Source: Mesorhizobium sp. B2-1-1
GTDB lineage: Bacteria > Pseudomonadota > Alphaproteobacteria > Rhizobiales > Rhizobiaceae
Direction of reading: 5' to 3'
NCBI RefSeq assembly: GCF_006442975.2
Contig: NZ_CP083954.1
Coordinates: forward strand, 186,001-250,000
Length of the DNA stretch: 64,000 bases
The translations under genes were made by a program, and so were the position numbers. Shown piece after piece: positions 22,214 to 31,087 of this stretch. Below the pieces are notes generated by a model. That model searched no databases, was not told the origin of the DNA, and was given only the letters and a program-made list of their open reading frames with translations. Positions within the stretch are counted from its first letter, which is position 1, and each line of letters begins with the position of its first letter.

Positions 22214-24805
22214 CTACGTCCCGCGCGGCTTGGCGCGGCTGGTGGCGGCGGCGAGCAGCGGATTTTCCGGCCATACGTGTTTGGGGTAGCGGCCGCGCAT
22301 GTCGGCGCGCACATCGGCCCAGGAGCCGCGCCAGAAACCGGGCAGGTCGCGCGTCGTCTGGATCGGCCGGTGCGCGGGCGACAGCAGTTCGAGCGTCAGC
22401 GGCACGGTGCCGCCTGCGATTGCAGGGTGCCGGTCGAGGCCGAACAGTTCCTGGACACGAACCGCCAAAACGGGCCATTCGCCGTCATAGCGGATCGGCA
22501 CGCGACTGCCGGACGGCACGTCGAAATGGGTCGGCGCAAGCGCGTCGATCCGGCGCTGCAAATCGTGCGGCACAAGCGCCGTCAGCCCGGCCGGGACGAC
22601 ACCCGGATCGATGGCCGAGAAGGATGCGGCACCCGACAGGAACGGCAGCAGCCAGTCGTCGAGGCGATCGATAAGTGCCGTGTCGGACATATCGGGCCAC
22701 GGCGCCCCAAGGCCGCGATGCAGCCAGGACAGGCGCTGGCGCAGCGTCTCGGCCTCCTTGCTCCAGCTCAGCAGCGAAAGTCCATGTTCGCGCAAGGCGT
22801 CAAGCATGGCGCGGTCGGCCTCATTGCCGGTTGGCGGAGGCAGCATGCGCTCGGCCAGCGTGATAGCGCCGAGGCGTACGGTTTCGCGCACGCGCACGGC
22901 GCGGCGCTCGCGATCGAAGCTCGTTTGCCTGCGGGTTTCGATCCTGTCCGCCAGTGCTGAACGAATATCGTCCTCGCTGATCGCCGCCGCCGCCGTGATG
23001 CGCGCATTCTGCGCCTTGCCCTGCAGGTCGGCGACAACCAGAAACGCCTCGCCGGCAAGCGGATCGGCAGCATCGAGCATGGCACCGGAGCCGTTGGCCA
23101 GCACGAAACGCCCGCGCTCGCCGCGCGCCTTGGCGACGCGGTCGGGCCAGGCATGGATGAGGAGAGGACCAGCGCTGCCACCCTCCCCCTTGTGGGGAGG
23201 GTCGGCGCGTAGCGCCGGGGTGGGGGTGCGGCGCCAAAGCCCCCCGCCCCGCTCCGCTTCGCGGATCGACGTTCCGGGGCGAGCCACGGGTCTCGCCCGT
23301 CCTTCGGACCCCCATAAGGGGGAGGGTGAAGAGGCCTGCCTCGCCAGGCGTTCGGCGAGTTGCCGCGCGGCGGTGGCGCGCGGCGATCTTTCCTGGCGAA
23401 AGCGCATCAGCCGGCGTTCGAGATCGGCGCCGTCACCGCCCAACCCGCGCTCGGTCAGCAGCACCGCGAGCATGGCCGCCTCGCCGGCATGGCCGCCGCG
23501 GGCCGCCTCGGCGACCATATGCGCCAGCCGCACCGGCAGAGCGAGCTTGCGCATCGCGGCGCCCGCTTCCGTCAGCCGCCCCGCCTCGTCGATGGCATCA
23601 AGCGCGCGCAGCAGCGCCCTTGCCTCGTTGAGCGCCGGGGTCGGCGGCGGATCGAGGAAGGCGAGGCTCGTCGGATCGGCGACACCGAAGGCGGCGCAGT
23701 CGAGCAGCAGGCCGGAAAGGTCGGCCTCGAGGATTTCCGGCGGGGTGAAGGCTGGAAGCGACGCCGTCTGTTCGGCGCGCCACAGTCGGATGGCGACGCC
23801 GGCCTGCGTGCGTCCGGCACGGCCGGCGCGCTGGTCGGCGGAGGCCTTGCTGGCGCGCACCGTCTCCAGCCGCGTCAGGCCGCTGGCCGGCTCGTAGCGC
23901 GGCAGCCGCGACAGGCCGGAATCGATGACGACCCGCACGCCGTCGATGGTGATGGAGGTCTCGGCGATCGACGTAGCCAGCACCACCTTGCGGCGGCCCG
24001 CCGGCGCCGGCCTGATCGCCGCGTCCTGCGCCTTGCCATCGAGCATGCCGTAGAGCGGCACGATATCGGTGTCGGCGCCGACCTTGCCGGCAAGCCGCTC
24101 GGCGGTGCGCTCGATCTCGCGCTGGCCGGGCAGGAAGGCAAGCACGCTGCCGCTTTCGTCGGCAAGAGCGTCGCGGATCGCCTTGGCCATGGCATCTTCG
24201 ATCGGCACACCCGCCGGGCGCTCGTCGTAGCAGATATCGACGGGAAAGGCGCGGCCCTCGCTTTGGATCACCGGCGCGCCGGACAACAGCTTCGCGACAC
24301 GGGCGCCGTCCAGCGTCGCCGACATCACCAGGACGCGCAGGTCCGGCCGCAGCGCGCCTTGCACGTCGAGCGCCAAAGCGAGTCCGAAATCGCCGTCGAG
24401 CGAGCGCTCGTGGAATTCGTCGAAGATCACGGCCGAGATTCCGGGCAGTTCGGGATCGTCAAGGATCATCCGCGCCAGCACACCTTCGGTGACGACCAAT
24501 ATTCTTGTCCGGGCCGAAGTGCGGTTCTCCATGCGCATGGCGTAGCCGACCGTGGCGCCGGGCTCCTCATCAAGCAATTCGGCCATGCGGCGGGCGGCGG
24601 CGCGGGCAGCGAGCCGGCGCGGCTCCAGCAGCACGATCTTGCCCGTGCCCAGCCATGGCGCATCGAGCAGCGCCAGCGGCACCAGCGTCGTCTTGCCGGC
24701 GCCGGGCGGCGCCACAAGCACGGCGTCGTTGCCGGAGCCGAGTGCATGGCCCAGCGCCGGCAGCACGGCGGATACCGGAAGCTCCGGCAAGGCTTTTGTC
24801 GTCAT
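22214..24805 (-). CDS. hrpB: ATP-dependent helicase HrpB with in-frame repeat insertion
   Basis: DEAH-box helicase of the HrpB family, 863 residues. Walker A is in APPGAGKTTLVPLALL near residue 38 and the DEAH-type box appears as DEFH; later helicase motifs include SATLDGARVA and QRAGRAGRTQAG. The C-terminal HrpB domain ends with FWRGSWADVRADMRGRYPKH, highly typical. Residues about 494-543 (SPSPLWGSEG ... ADPPHKGEG) do not belong to the family. They are encoded by the palindromic repeat at 23180-23327, inserted in frame. The biological role of HrpB in this group is unclear. Confidence 0.93.
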   Translation of the reverse strand: MTTKALPELPVSAVLPALGHALGSGNDAVLVAPPGAGKTTLVPLALLDAPWLGTGKIVLLEPRRLAARAAARRMAELLDEEPGATVGYAMRMENRTSARTRILVVTEGVLARMILDDPELPGISAVIFDEFHERSLDGDFGLALALDVQGALRPDLRVLVMSATLDGARVAKLLSGAPVIQSEGRAFPVDICYDERPAGVPIEDAMAKAIRDALADESGSVLAFLPGQREIERTAERLAGKVGADTDIVPLYGMLDGKAQDAAIRPAPAGRRKVVLATSIAETSITIDGVRVVIDSGLSRLPRYEPASGLTRLETVRASKASADQRAGRAGRTQAGVAIRLWRAEQTASLPAFTPPEILEADLSGLLLDCAAFGVADPTSLAFLDPPPTPALNEARALLRALDAIDEAGRLTEAGAAMRKLALPVRLAHMVAEAARGGHAGEAAMLAVLLTERGLGGDGADLERRLMRFRQERSPRATAARQLAERLARQASSPSPLWGSEGRARPVARPGTSIREAERGGGLWRRTPTPALRADPPHKGEGGSAGPLLIHAWPDRVAKARGERGRFVLANGSGAMLDAADPLAGEAFLVVADLQGKAQNARITAAAAISEDDIRSALADRIETRRQTSFDRERRAVRVRETVRLGAITLAERMLPPPTGNEADRAMLDALREHGLSLLSWSKEAETLRQRLSWLHRGLGAPWPDMSDTALIDRLDDWLLPFLSGAASFSAIDPGVVPAGLTALVPHDLQRRIDALAPTHFDVPSGSRVPIRYDGEWPVLAVRVQELFGLDRHPAIAGGTVPLTLELLSPAHRPIQTTRDLPGFWRGSWADVRADMRGRYPKHVWPENPLLAAATSRAKPRGT
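23180..23327. repeat. Palindromic repeat inside hrpB, translated in frame
   Basis: About 148 bases with inverted terminal arms: ACCCTCCCCCTTGTGGGG at 23180-23197 and the near-complement GGGGGAGGGT ending at 23327. The body has smaller palindromes such as GGCGCGTAGCGCC. On the minus strand it encodes the low-complexity stretch PSPLWGSEG to PPHKGEG. Such repeats are normally intergenic in rhizobia; this copy keeps the helicase frame open on both sides. Confidence 0.85.
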
Positions 24806-24852
24806 CGCGCCCGCATATCAGCGCTCGTGGTCGCGATGCAACCGGCGCGAGA

Positions 24853-25743
24853 TCAAAGCCGGGTGCGCGAAAACGGGTTCCAGCGCACCGTGCCCAGCCG
24901 CACTTCCTCGCGCACCATGGTGAGCAGGCCGGACCCACCGACGACCGCGAGGCCGACCAGCGACAGCCAGTCGGGATATTCCCGGAAGAACAGCGCACCG
25001 AGGATGACCGCCCAGACCATCTGCGAGTAATGCGTCGGCGCGATCCGGTTGGCGGGCGCGTATTTGACGGCCAGCAGCTGCAGCAATTGTCCGCATGCGG
25101 TGAAGGCGCCGGCCATTGTCAGCCATGCAAGCTGCCTTGCGTCGGGAAGCGTGAACGAGGTAGCGGCGATGCCGATGCCGTTGAACAACAGGCCGTAGCC
25201 GATCAGCACGCCGAGCATGGTCGTGCGCTTTTCCTGCTTTGCCAGCGAGCGCATCAGGATGACGCTGGCGGCTGCCAGAAAGGCCACGCCAAAGGCGGCG
25301 AGGTGCCCAAGATTGAGTTCGCGAAAACCCGGTCGCACCACCAACATGACGCCGGCAAAGCCGGCGACCACCGCAAGCCAGCGCCATGGACCCACCTTTT
25401 CCTTAAGGACGACCGTGGAGAGGATAGTGACGCAGAGCGGCGCCAGAAAGACGAGCGCGTAGACTTCGGCCAGCGGAATGGTGGTGAAGGCATAGACGCT
25501 AAGCACGCCCGAGGCGATGCCGGCCCAGGCGCGCGCCTGCACCGCCCAAGGCCGTTTGGTGCGCCAGAAATCACGCCAACGCTCGTCCGCCGGCCGGGTG
25601 AAGAAGAGAAAGCAGCCGGCAAACAATATCGAGAAGAAACCGATCTCGAACACCGTGAACTGCCCACCCAGGCTTTTGACTACGGCATCGCTGCCCGAAT
25701 AGCTTGCATAGGCGATCAGGGCGAGCAGGATTCCGTTCGTCAC
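24853..25743 (-). CDS. DMT-superfamily transporter (EamA domains)
   Basis: Inner-membrane exporter or importer of small metabolites, 296 residues with about ten helices in two EamA repeats. The start is GTG 25743 (reads MTNGILLALIAYASYSGSDA), preceded by GGAAATGG. An ATG-initiated longer reading would run through the divergent PIG-L gene and is not credible. The substrate cannot be told. Its stop is 47 bases before the hrpB start, so hrpB may be co-transcribed from it. Confidence 0.88.
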   Translation of the reverse strand: MTNGILLALIAYASYSGSDAVVKSLGGQFTVFEIGFFSILFAGCFLFFTRPADERWRDFWRTKRPWAVQARAWAGIASGVLSVYAFTTIPLAEVYALVFLAPLCVTILSTVVLKEKVGPWRWLAVVAGFAGVMLVVRPGFRELNLGHLAAFGVAFLAAASVILMRSLAKQEKRTTMLGVLIGYGLLFNGIGIAATSFTLPDARQLAWLTMAGAFTACGQLLQLLAVKYAPANRIAPTHYSQMVWAVILGALFFREYPDWLSLVGLAVVGGSGLLTMVREEVRLGTVRWNPFSRTRL

Positions 25744-25770
25744 GTTTTTCCATTTCCGGGGAGAGAAGCG

Positions 25771-26460
25771 TTGAAAATACTGGCGCTCGGCGCGCATCCT
25801 GACGACATCGAGATATTCATGTTCGGTACGATGGCGGCCTATGCGGCGCAAGGCGCAGAACTGACTTTTGCCATAGCCACGGATGGTGCCAGGGGCGGCA
25901 AGAGCGATCCCACGGTTCTCGCCCGTGTCCGTCGCGAGGAGGCAACGGCCGCGGCCGCGCTGCTCGGGGCGGCGCCGCGCTTCCTCGACTTTCCCGACGG
26001 CAGGCTGGTGGCGGATAACGCGCTGATCGGCGCGCTGAAGACGCTGATTGGCGAAACCGGACCGGATCTGGTGATTACCCATGCGTCCAACGACTATCAC
26101 GCCGACCACCGCGCGCTGTCGGACGCCGTGCGCATCGCGGCGTCGTTCGCCGTACCGGTGCTGCATGCCGACACGATGGGCGGCACCGGATTCTCCCCGA
26201 CCCATTATGTCGAGATATCAGCCCAGGCCGAGATCAAGGCCAAGGCGATCCGCCTGCACCAGTCGCAGGATCCGGAGCGCTTCGTCGACATCGCCCGCAC
26301 GCAGAATTTTTTTCGCGCCGGCCAGTGCAACGGCGCGCCGGGATCACAGGCCGAAGCCTTCCGCTTCGAGCCGATGTTTCCCTTTGCAGACATTCGCGAC
26401 CTGCTGCCGCCGGCGCCGCCGATCCGACCGGTCATCGTGAGCACCAAAAGGGTCGACTGA
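25771..26460 (+). CDS. PIG-L/LmbE family deacetylase
   Basis: Predicted zinc-dependent N-acetyl-sugar deacetylase of 229 residues. The metal-binding motif is HPDDIE near residue 9 and the second is HADH near residue 112. The start is TTG 25771 (read as Met, then KILALGAHPDD) after GGGGAGAG; no in-frame ATG fits the domain start. It diverges from the transporter gene across 27 bases, so the two share a promoter region. The substrate may be a sugar or amino sugar; this is not shown. Confidence 0.88.
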   Translation: MKILALGAHPDDIEIFMFGTMAAYAAQGAELTFAIATDGARGGKSDPTVLARVRREEATAAAALLGAAPRFLDFPDGRLVADNALIGALKTLIGETGPDLVITHASNDYHADHRALSDAVRIAASFAVPVLHADTMGGTGFSPTHYVEISAQAEIKAKAIRLHQSQDPERFVDIARTQNFFRAGQCNGAPGSQAEAFRFEPMFPFADIRDLLPPAPPIRPVIVSTKRVD

Positions 26461-26702
26461 GCCGGGAGACGGCTGCTCCATCGCGGTAACCGTGCCCGAC
26501 GACGAGACCACCGGCTGACGCACCGGTGCACACGGCCACATGGGCACGCCCGGGCCGGACCGTGCTTTTCTTCCCGGAGGGCCACGATGTCGCACCTTTG
26601 CGGCCAGGACCGGGCCGGATCAGACGAATTGAGGGAAGACATCGCCGGAAAAAACAGCATAGGCTATTGCCAGGACGGCAAATCTTCCCGGGGAGGAAAC
26701 GG

Positions 26703-28610
26703 ATGGCTTCACGCTATCACGAGGTCTATGACGGCTGGAAACGCGACCCGGAAAAGTTCTGGGCGGATGCGGCGAACGCCATCGATTGGTACACGCCTTA
26801 CGACAAGGTGTTCGATGCGGAAGCCGGCGTTTATGGCCGCTGGTTTACCGGCGCCACCTGCAACACCTGCTACAATGCCCTCGACCGGCATGTCGCCGGC
26901 GGGCGTGCCGACCAGATCGCGCTGATCCATGACAGCGCCATCACCGGCACCGTGAAGACATTCACCTATGCCGAGCTCAAACGCGAAGTGGTGGCGCTGA
27001 CCTCGGTGCTGAAGAACCGCGGCGTCGGCAAGGGCGACCGCGTCATCATCTACATGCCGATGGTGGCGGAAGCGGCCATCGCCATGCTTGCCTGCGCCCG
27101 CATCGGCGCCGTGCATTCGGTCGTCTTCGGCGGTTTTGCCTCGCATGAGCTCGCCACCCGCATCGACGACGCCAGGCCGAAGGTGATCATTTCGGCCTCC
27201 TGCGGCCTGGAGCCCGGCCGCGTCGTCGCCTACAAGCCGCTGCTCGACAAGGCGATCGAGATATCCCGCCACAAGCCGGACGCCTGCCTGATCCTGCAGC
27301 GCGACCAATTGCGCTGCGAGCTCAGGGACAATTACGACATCGACTATGCGGACGCGGTCGCGCGCGAGCGGTCGGCCGGCGCCAATGTCGACTGCGTTCC
27401 GGTGCTTGCCACCGACCCGCTCTACATCATCTACACGTCAGGCACGACCGGCCAGCCCAAGGGCATCGTTCGCGACAATGGCGGCCACATGGTGGCGCTC
27501 GAATGGACGATGGAAAACGAGTTCGGCGTCAAGCCCGGCGAAGTGTTCTGGGCGGCGTCCGACGTCGGCTGGGTGGTCGGCCATTCCTACATCGTCTACG
27601 GGCCGCTGCTGCATGGCTGCACCAGCATCCTGTTCGAAGGCAAGCCGGTCGGCACGCCCGATGCCGGCACCTACTGGCGGGTGATCGCGCAGCATGGCGT
27701 GGTCGCCCTGTTCACCGCGCCGACGGCGTTCCGCGCCATCAAGGGGCAGGATCCCAGGGGCGAATTCGTCGCCAGATACGACCTGTCGAAATTCCGAACG
27801 CTGTTCCTCGCCGGCGAGCGCGCCGATCCCGAAACCATCAAATGGGCGGAGCAAAAACTGAACGTGCCGGTCATCGACCATTGGTGGCAGACCGAGACCG
27901 GCTCGCCAATGACCATCAACCCCGCAGGCCTTGGCCTGCTGCCGGTAAAATACGGCTCACCCGGCGTGCCGATGCCCGGCTACGACATCCGCGTGCTCGA
28001 CGATGCCGGCCACGAGGTGCCGCGCGGCACGCTCGGCAATGTCGTGGTCAAGCTGCCGCTGCCGGCGGGCTGCCTGCCGACGCTGTGGAACGCCGACGCC
28101 CGTTTCCGCCAAGCCTATCTCGACGAGTTCCCCGGCTTCTACAAGACCGCCGATGCCGGCATGATCGACGATGACGGCTACCTCTACGTGATGGCCCGCA
28201 CCGACGACATCATCAATGTCGCCGGCCACCGGCTGTCGACCGGCGCCATGGAAGAGGTGCTGGCAACGCATCCCGACGTCGCGGAATGCGCCGTCGTCGG
28301 CATCGCCGATTCGATGAAGGGCCAGGTTCCGCTCGGCTTCGTCGTGCTCAACGCTGGTGTCTCGCGCGAGATCGGCCTCATCGAGAGCGAAGTGGTGGGG
28401 CTGGTGCGCGAGCGCATCGGCCCGGTCGCCGCCTTCAGGACGGTGGTGACGATCAAGCGGCTGCCGAAAACGCGGTCGGGAAAGATCCTGCGCGGGACCA
28501 TGCAGAAGATCGCCGACAAGGAAGACTGGACCATGCCGGCGACGATCGACGACCCGGTCATCCTCGACGAGATCACGGCCGTGCTGAAGGAGCGCGGCAT
28601 CGGGGTCTAG
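26703..28610 (+). CDS. prpE: Propionyl-CoA synthetase
   Basis: AMP-forming acyl-CoA synthetase that activates propionate (and often acetate). It has 635 residues from ATG 26703, preceded by GGGGAGGAAACGG. The AMP-binding P-loop YTSGTTGQPKG is near residue 243, the YKPLLDKAIEI region near 180 is typical of PrpE rather than acetyl-CoA synthetase, and the catalytic Lys is in TRSGKILRG near the C terminus. The 242-base gap before it shows no gene. A hairpin follows the stop. Confidence 0.92.
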   Translation: MASRYHEVYDGWKRDPEKFWADAANAIDWYTPYDKVFDAEAGVYGRWFTGATCNTCYNALDRHVAGGRADQIALIHDSAITGTVKTFTYAELKREVVALTSVLKNRGVGKGDRVIIYMPMVAEAAIAMLACARIGAVHSVVFGGFASHELATRIDDARPKVIISASCGLEPGRVVAYKPLLDKAIEISRHKPDACLILQRDQLRCELRDNYDIDYADAVARERSAGANVDCVPVLATDPLYIIYTSGTTGQPKGIVRDNGGHMVALEWTMENEFGVKPGEVFWAASDVGWVVGHSYIVYGPLLHGCTSILFEGKPVGTPDAGTYWRVIAQHGVVALFTAPTAFRAIKGQDPRGEFVARYDLSKFRTLFLAGERADPETIKWAEQKLNVPVIDHWWQTETGSPMTINPAGLGLLPVKYGSPGVPMPGYDIRVLDDAGHEVPRGTLGNVVVKLPLPAGCLPTLWNADARFRQAYLDEFPGFYKTADAGMIDDDGYLYVMARTDDIINVAGHRLSTGAMEEVLATHPDVAECAVVGIADSMKGQVPLGFVVLNAGVSREIGLIESEVVGLVRERIGPVAAFRTVVTIKRLPKTRSGKILRGTMQKIADKEDWTMPATIDDPVILDEITAVLKERGIGV

Positions 28611-28612
28611 AT

Positions 28613-28646
28613 GATCGGGCGCAGCAGACCCGATCCTTCCGTTTGT
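28613..28646 (+). terminator. Probable terminator after prpE
   Basis: GATCGGG (28613-28619) pairs with CCCGATC (28629-28635), followed by the T-rich stretch CTTCCGTTTGTT. It starts three bases after the prpE stop codon. Confidence 0.6.
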
Positions 28647-28687
28647 TGAGCGGTCGGCGCCAACTGTCACATCTGGCCAATCTTTTG

Positions 28688-28702
28688 TTGTGCAATGCAA
28701 CA
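28688..28702. promoter_or_regulatory. Exo-type palindrome A, upstream of acyltransferase
   Basis: TTGTGC-AAT-GCAACA, inside a larger TTGTTG ... CAACAA symmetry, ending 45 bases before the acyltransferase ATG. It matches the shared palindrome TGTTGC-N3-GCAACA found upstream of other polysaccharide genes in this window. It overlaps a possible TTGTTG-N17-CTCTAG promoter. Confidence 0.65.
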
Positions 28703-28747
28703 ACAGACTCTAGGGTTTGGCTTGGGGGGCCATTCCAAAGGCACGGC

Positions 28748-29827
28748 ATGGCTCAGCACAAGGCGACATTCGGCGGCGTCGACATATTGCGTTTCCTGGC
28801 CGCCGTCATGGTGATGTTCTATCACTATGGCTTCTGGGTATGGGCATTCCCTGACGGGGTTTCGGCGCGCGCGACCGGCGGCATCCCGCCCCATCCCGAA
28901 ATGGCCTTGGTCGGCTCCGGCTGGGTCGGCGTGCAGATATTCTTCGTCATCAGCGGTTTCGTCATCGCCTTCAGCGCCGAGAATTCGACGCCGCTGCGGT
29001 TTTTCGAGGCAAGGGTGAAAAGGCTGGCGCCGGCGGTCTGGATCTGCGCGCCGGTGACCGCGGCGGTGCTGCTGCTCACCGGTCTGAGCTGGCCAACCGA
29101 TGCCGTGATCAGGCTCGTTCGCACCGGCCTTTTCGCGCCCTACGGCCCTTGGGTGGACAGCGTCTACTGGACGCTCGGCATCGAGATCGCCTTCTACGCT
29201 GTCGTCTGGATCCTGTTGCGGCTTGGCCGCTTCCACCTGATGGAGACGGTGGCAGTCGTGATCGGCCTCGTCAGCACGCTGTTCTGGTGCCTCTATTATC
29301 CGCTCGGCTGGTCCGACCTCGCCGAGACACGCTGGCTGCAGCTCGTCCTGGTGCACCATGGCTCTTTTTTCGCCGTCGGCGTGCTCATCTGGCTGATGCG
29401 GTTCAAGGCGGTGACGGCCTCGCGCCTGGCCTTCTGCCTGCTGTTCCTGGGCGGGGGCGTGCTGCAAATCGCCAGTTCGGTCGATGTCCACAGCGCCAAG
29501 GTCGGCGCCGCGATGCCCTATGCGCCGCCGATCCTTGTCTTCCTGGTCGCCATCGCCCTGATGGCGTGGTCACTGCGGCTCGACCTCAGCTGGAGCGGCT
29601 GGCGCCGGATCGGCTTGATGACCTACCCGCTCTATCTGATCCACGACGTCATCGGCGCGGCGATGCTCGGCGCGATGATCCGCGCCGGGCTGCCTTATCT
29701 GTTGTCCATGGCAACGGTCGGCGCGACCATGATCGCGGCAAGCTGGCTGGTGGCGACCGAAGCTGAACCGCGCATCCGGCTGCTGCTCGACCACACGGTG
29801 TTCCGCTACCGGCTCAGGGCCGCGTAG
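28748..29827 (+). CDS. Acyltransferase 3 family membrane protein
   Basis: Integral membrane O-acyltransferase of 359 residues with about ten helices, of the type that acetylates or succinylates sugars of surface polysaccharides. The opening FGGVDILRFLAAVMVMFYHYGFW contains the conserved R/H pair of the family, and VQIFFVISGFVIAFS is the second signature. It is similar in kind to the ExoZ acetyltransferase of succinoglycan, but the identity is not certain. The upstream palindrome links it to the exopolysaccharide genes that begin 2.3 kb further on. Confidence 0.85.
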   Translation: MAQHKATFGGVDILRFLAAVMVMFYHYGFWVWAFPDGVSARATGGIPPHPEMALVGSGWVGVQIFFVISGFVIAFSAENSTPLRFFEARVKRLAPAVWICAPVTAAVLLLTGLSWPTDAVIRLVRTGLFAPYGPWVDSVYWTLGIEIAFYAVVWILLRLGRFHLMETVAVVIGLVSTLFWCLYYPLGWSDLAETRWLQLVLVHHGSFFAVGVLIWLMRFKAVTASRLAFCLLFLGGGVLQIASSVDVHSAKVGAAMPYAPPILVFLVAIALMAWSLRLDLSWSGWRRIGLMTYPLYLIHDVIGAAMLGAMIRAGLPYLLSMATVGATMIAASWLVATEAEPRIRLLLDHTVFRYRLRAA

Positions 29828-29962
29828 TCGCGATCTTGTTGACCAATAAGGATTGACCAACGGGCACCTCGGTGCCTTCCTCACAGGAGCGCACTGTCCA
29901 GCCGCAGGGTTCCGAGGCCTGGATAGGGAGTCGCGGCCCTGTACAAAGCTAGGGACCAATCG

Positions 29963-30283
29963 ATGCGGATCGTCAGGATAGCCGAACTGGAAATCGATCC
30001 TGACCAGATCGACAGCTACAAGGCCCTGATTGCCGAAGAGATCGAGGCCTCCGTGCGAATCGAGCCGGGCGTGCTTTTCCTTCATGCCGTGTCGGAAAAA
30101 GGTGCGCCTGAAAAGGTGCGCGTGATCGAATGCTACGCCGATCAGACGGCGTACGAAGCCCATCTGACCACACCGCATTTTCTCAAGTACAAGACGCAAA
30201 CGGCGAACATGGTGCGGTCGCTTCGGCTTATCGAAACCGACCCGATCGCGCTGTCTGCGAAACCCGGTCAGAACTCAAACTGA
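29963..30283 (+). CDS. Antibiotic biosynthesis monooxygenase (ABM/YgiN) domain protein
   Basis: A 106-residue single-domain protein with the dimeric ferredoxin-like ABM fold. Recognisable stretches are KALIAEEIEASVRIEPGVLF and VIECYADQTAYEAHLTTPHF. Such proteins act as quinol monooxygenases or have no known substrate. The ATG follows no strong ribosome site. Its 3' end overlaps, on the other strand, a doubtful small reading frame. Confidence 0.85.
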   Translation: MRIVRIAELEIDPDQIDSYKALIAEEIEASVRIEPGVLFLHAVSEKGAPEKVRVIECYADQTAYEAHLTTPHFLKYKTQTANMVRSLRLIETDPIALSAKPGQNSN

Positions 30284-30506
30284 CCAGGGCTTGGACCGAC
30301 ACCGCCGTCCATCCAGAGCGGACGATCGACCTGCCGTCGAAATCGCTCGCAAGCGAAATAGCCTGATCTGCTCTGGGGCCGACCTGCTTCCAATCCATGT
30401 CGCCAACCTCAAAGCGCGTCGATTCTGCGCAATACAATATTGCTCCGGATGTCATTTCATAGACATCGCCAATCAGCCAAAGAAACCGGGCGTCACGGGC
30501 TAGCAT
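30228..30506 (-). CDS. Small hypothetical protein, doubtful
   Basis: A 92-residue frame (MLARDARFLWLIGDVYEMTS) that overlaps the ABM gene antisense by 56 bases. The middle part (GAILYCAESTRFEVGDMDWK) has a normal amino-acid balance, unlike most antisense frames nearby, and local GC content is lower than average. I recognise no family. It covers most of the gap between the ABM and VanZ-like genes. Confidence 0.35.
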   Translation of the reverse strand: MLARDARFLWLIGDVYEMTSGAILYCAESTRFEVGDMDWKQVGPRADQAISLASDFDGRSIVRSGWTAVSVQALVSLSSDRVSQTARSGRFR

Positions 30507-30629
30507 GGGTCTTTGGATCGGGCGCGGCTGCTTGAATCCGCCAAGCAGTACGGAAGCTACCTCGTTATAAATTCGACCCTTGAAGATGCCCGTACTTGTT
30601 TCGCCGGCTTGTTCGCTTTACGAACGGCA

Positions 30630-30995
30630 ATGACCCTCATCTCTCGCATTGCCGCCCTTGCTTTGCTCGCCGTCATTGTCTTCGCGACGCTGTCGCCAAT
30701 CCAGATGCGGCCCCACCTGGGTGACCCAGATTTCGAACGCGCCCTCGCCTACGTTCTGTTCGGCGTGGCAATGGGGCTCGGCTTTCCAAACCGCTTGGCT
30801 GGCACTGTCACTATAGTTGTCGTCGTAGCCACTGTGCTGGAGCTGATGCAGCTCCTCGAACCCGGTCGGCATGCGCGCCTTTCGGACGGCTCACTGAAGG
30901 CTTTGGCAGGCATCCTCGGAATAGTTGTCGTCCATCTCAGTCTTTTGGTGGCGAGCCGCTATTGGCCGCGTAAGCTGACATTGCCTGCCGGATGA
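30630..30995 (+). CDS. VanZ-like small membrane protein
   Basis: A 121-residue protein from ATG 30630 with about four hydrophobic segments and the VanZ-like pattern ATLSPIQMRPHLGDPDFERALAYVLFG, then LELMQLLEPGRHARLSDGSLKALAG. Function is unknown. Rhizobial members are often found near polysaccharide clusters, as here. A start 39 codons upstream would add an unlikely soluble leader. Confidence 0.75.
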   Translation: MTLISRIAALALLAVIVFATLSPIQMRPHLGDPDFERALAYVLFGVAMGLGFPNRLAGTVTIVVVVATVLELMQLLEPGRHARLSDGSLKALAGILGIVVVHLSLLVASRYWPRKLTLPAG

Positions 30996-31087
30996 TGCCC
31001 GGGTTTAGACTCCCATTGTAGCCCGCCGCAGCCACATAGGCGATGACCTGCCTCGTCACTCAGGCACGGAAATCGCCACGGTTGAAC

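Noticed and set aside
24505..25770. An upstream extension of the PIG-L reading frame
   Set aside because: The extension is antisense to hrpB and the DMT transporter and has no domain; TTG 25771 with GGGGAGAG upstream fits the family start.
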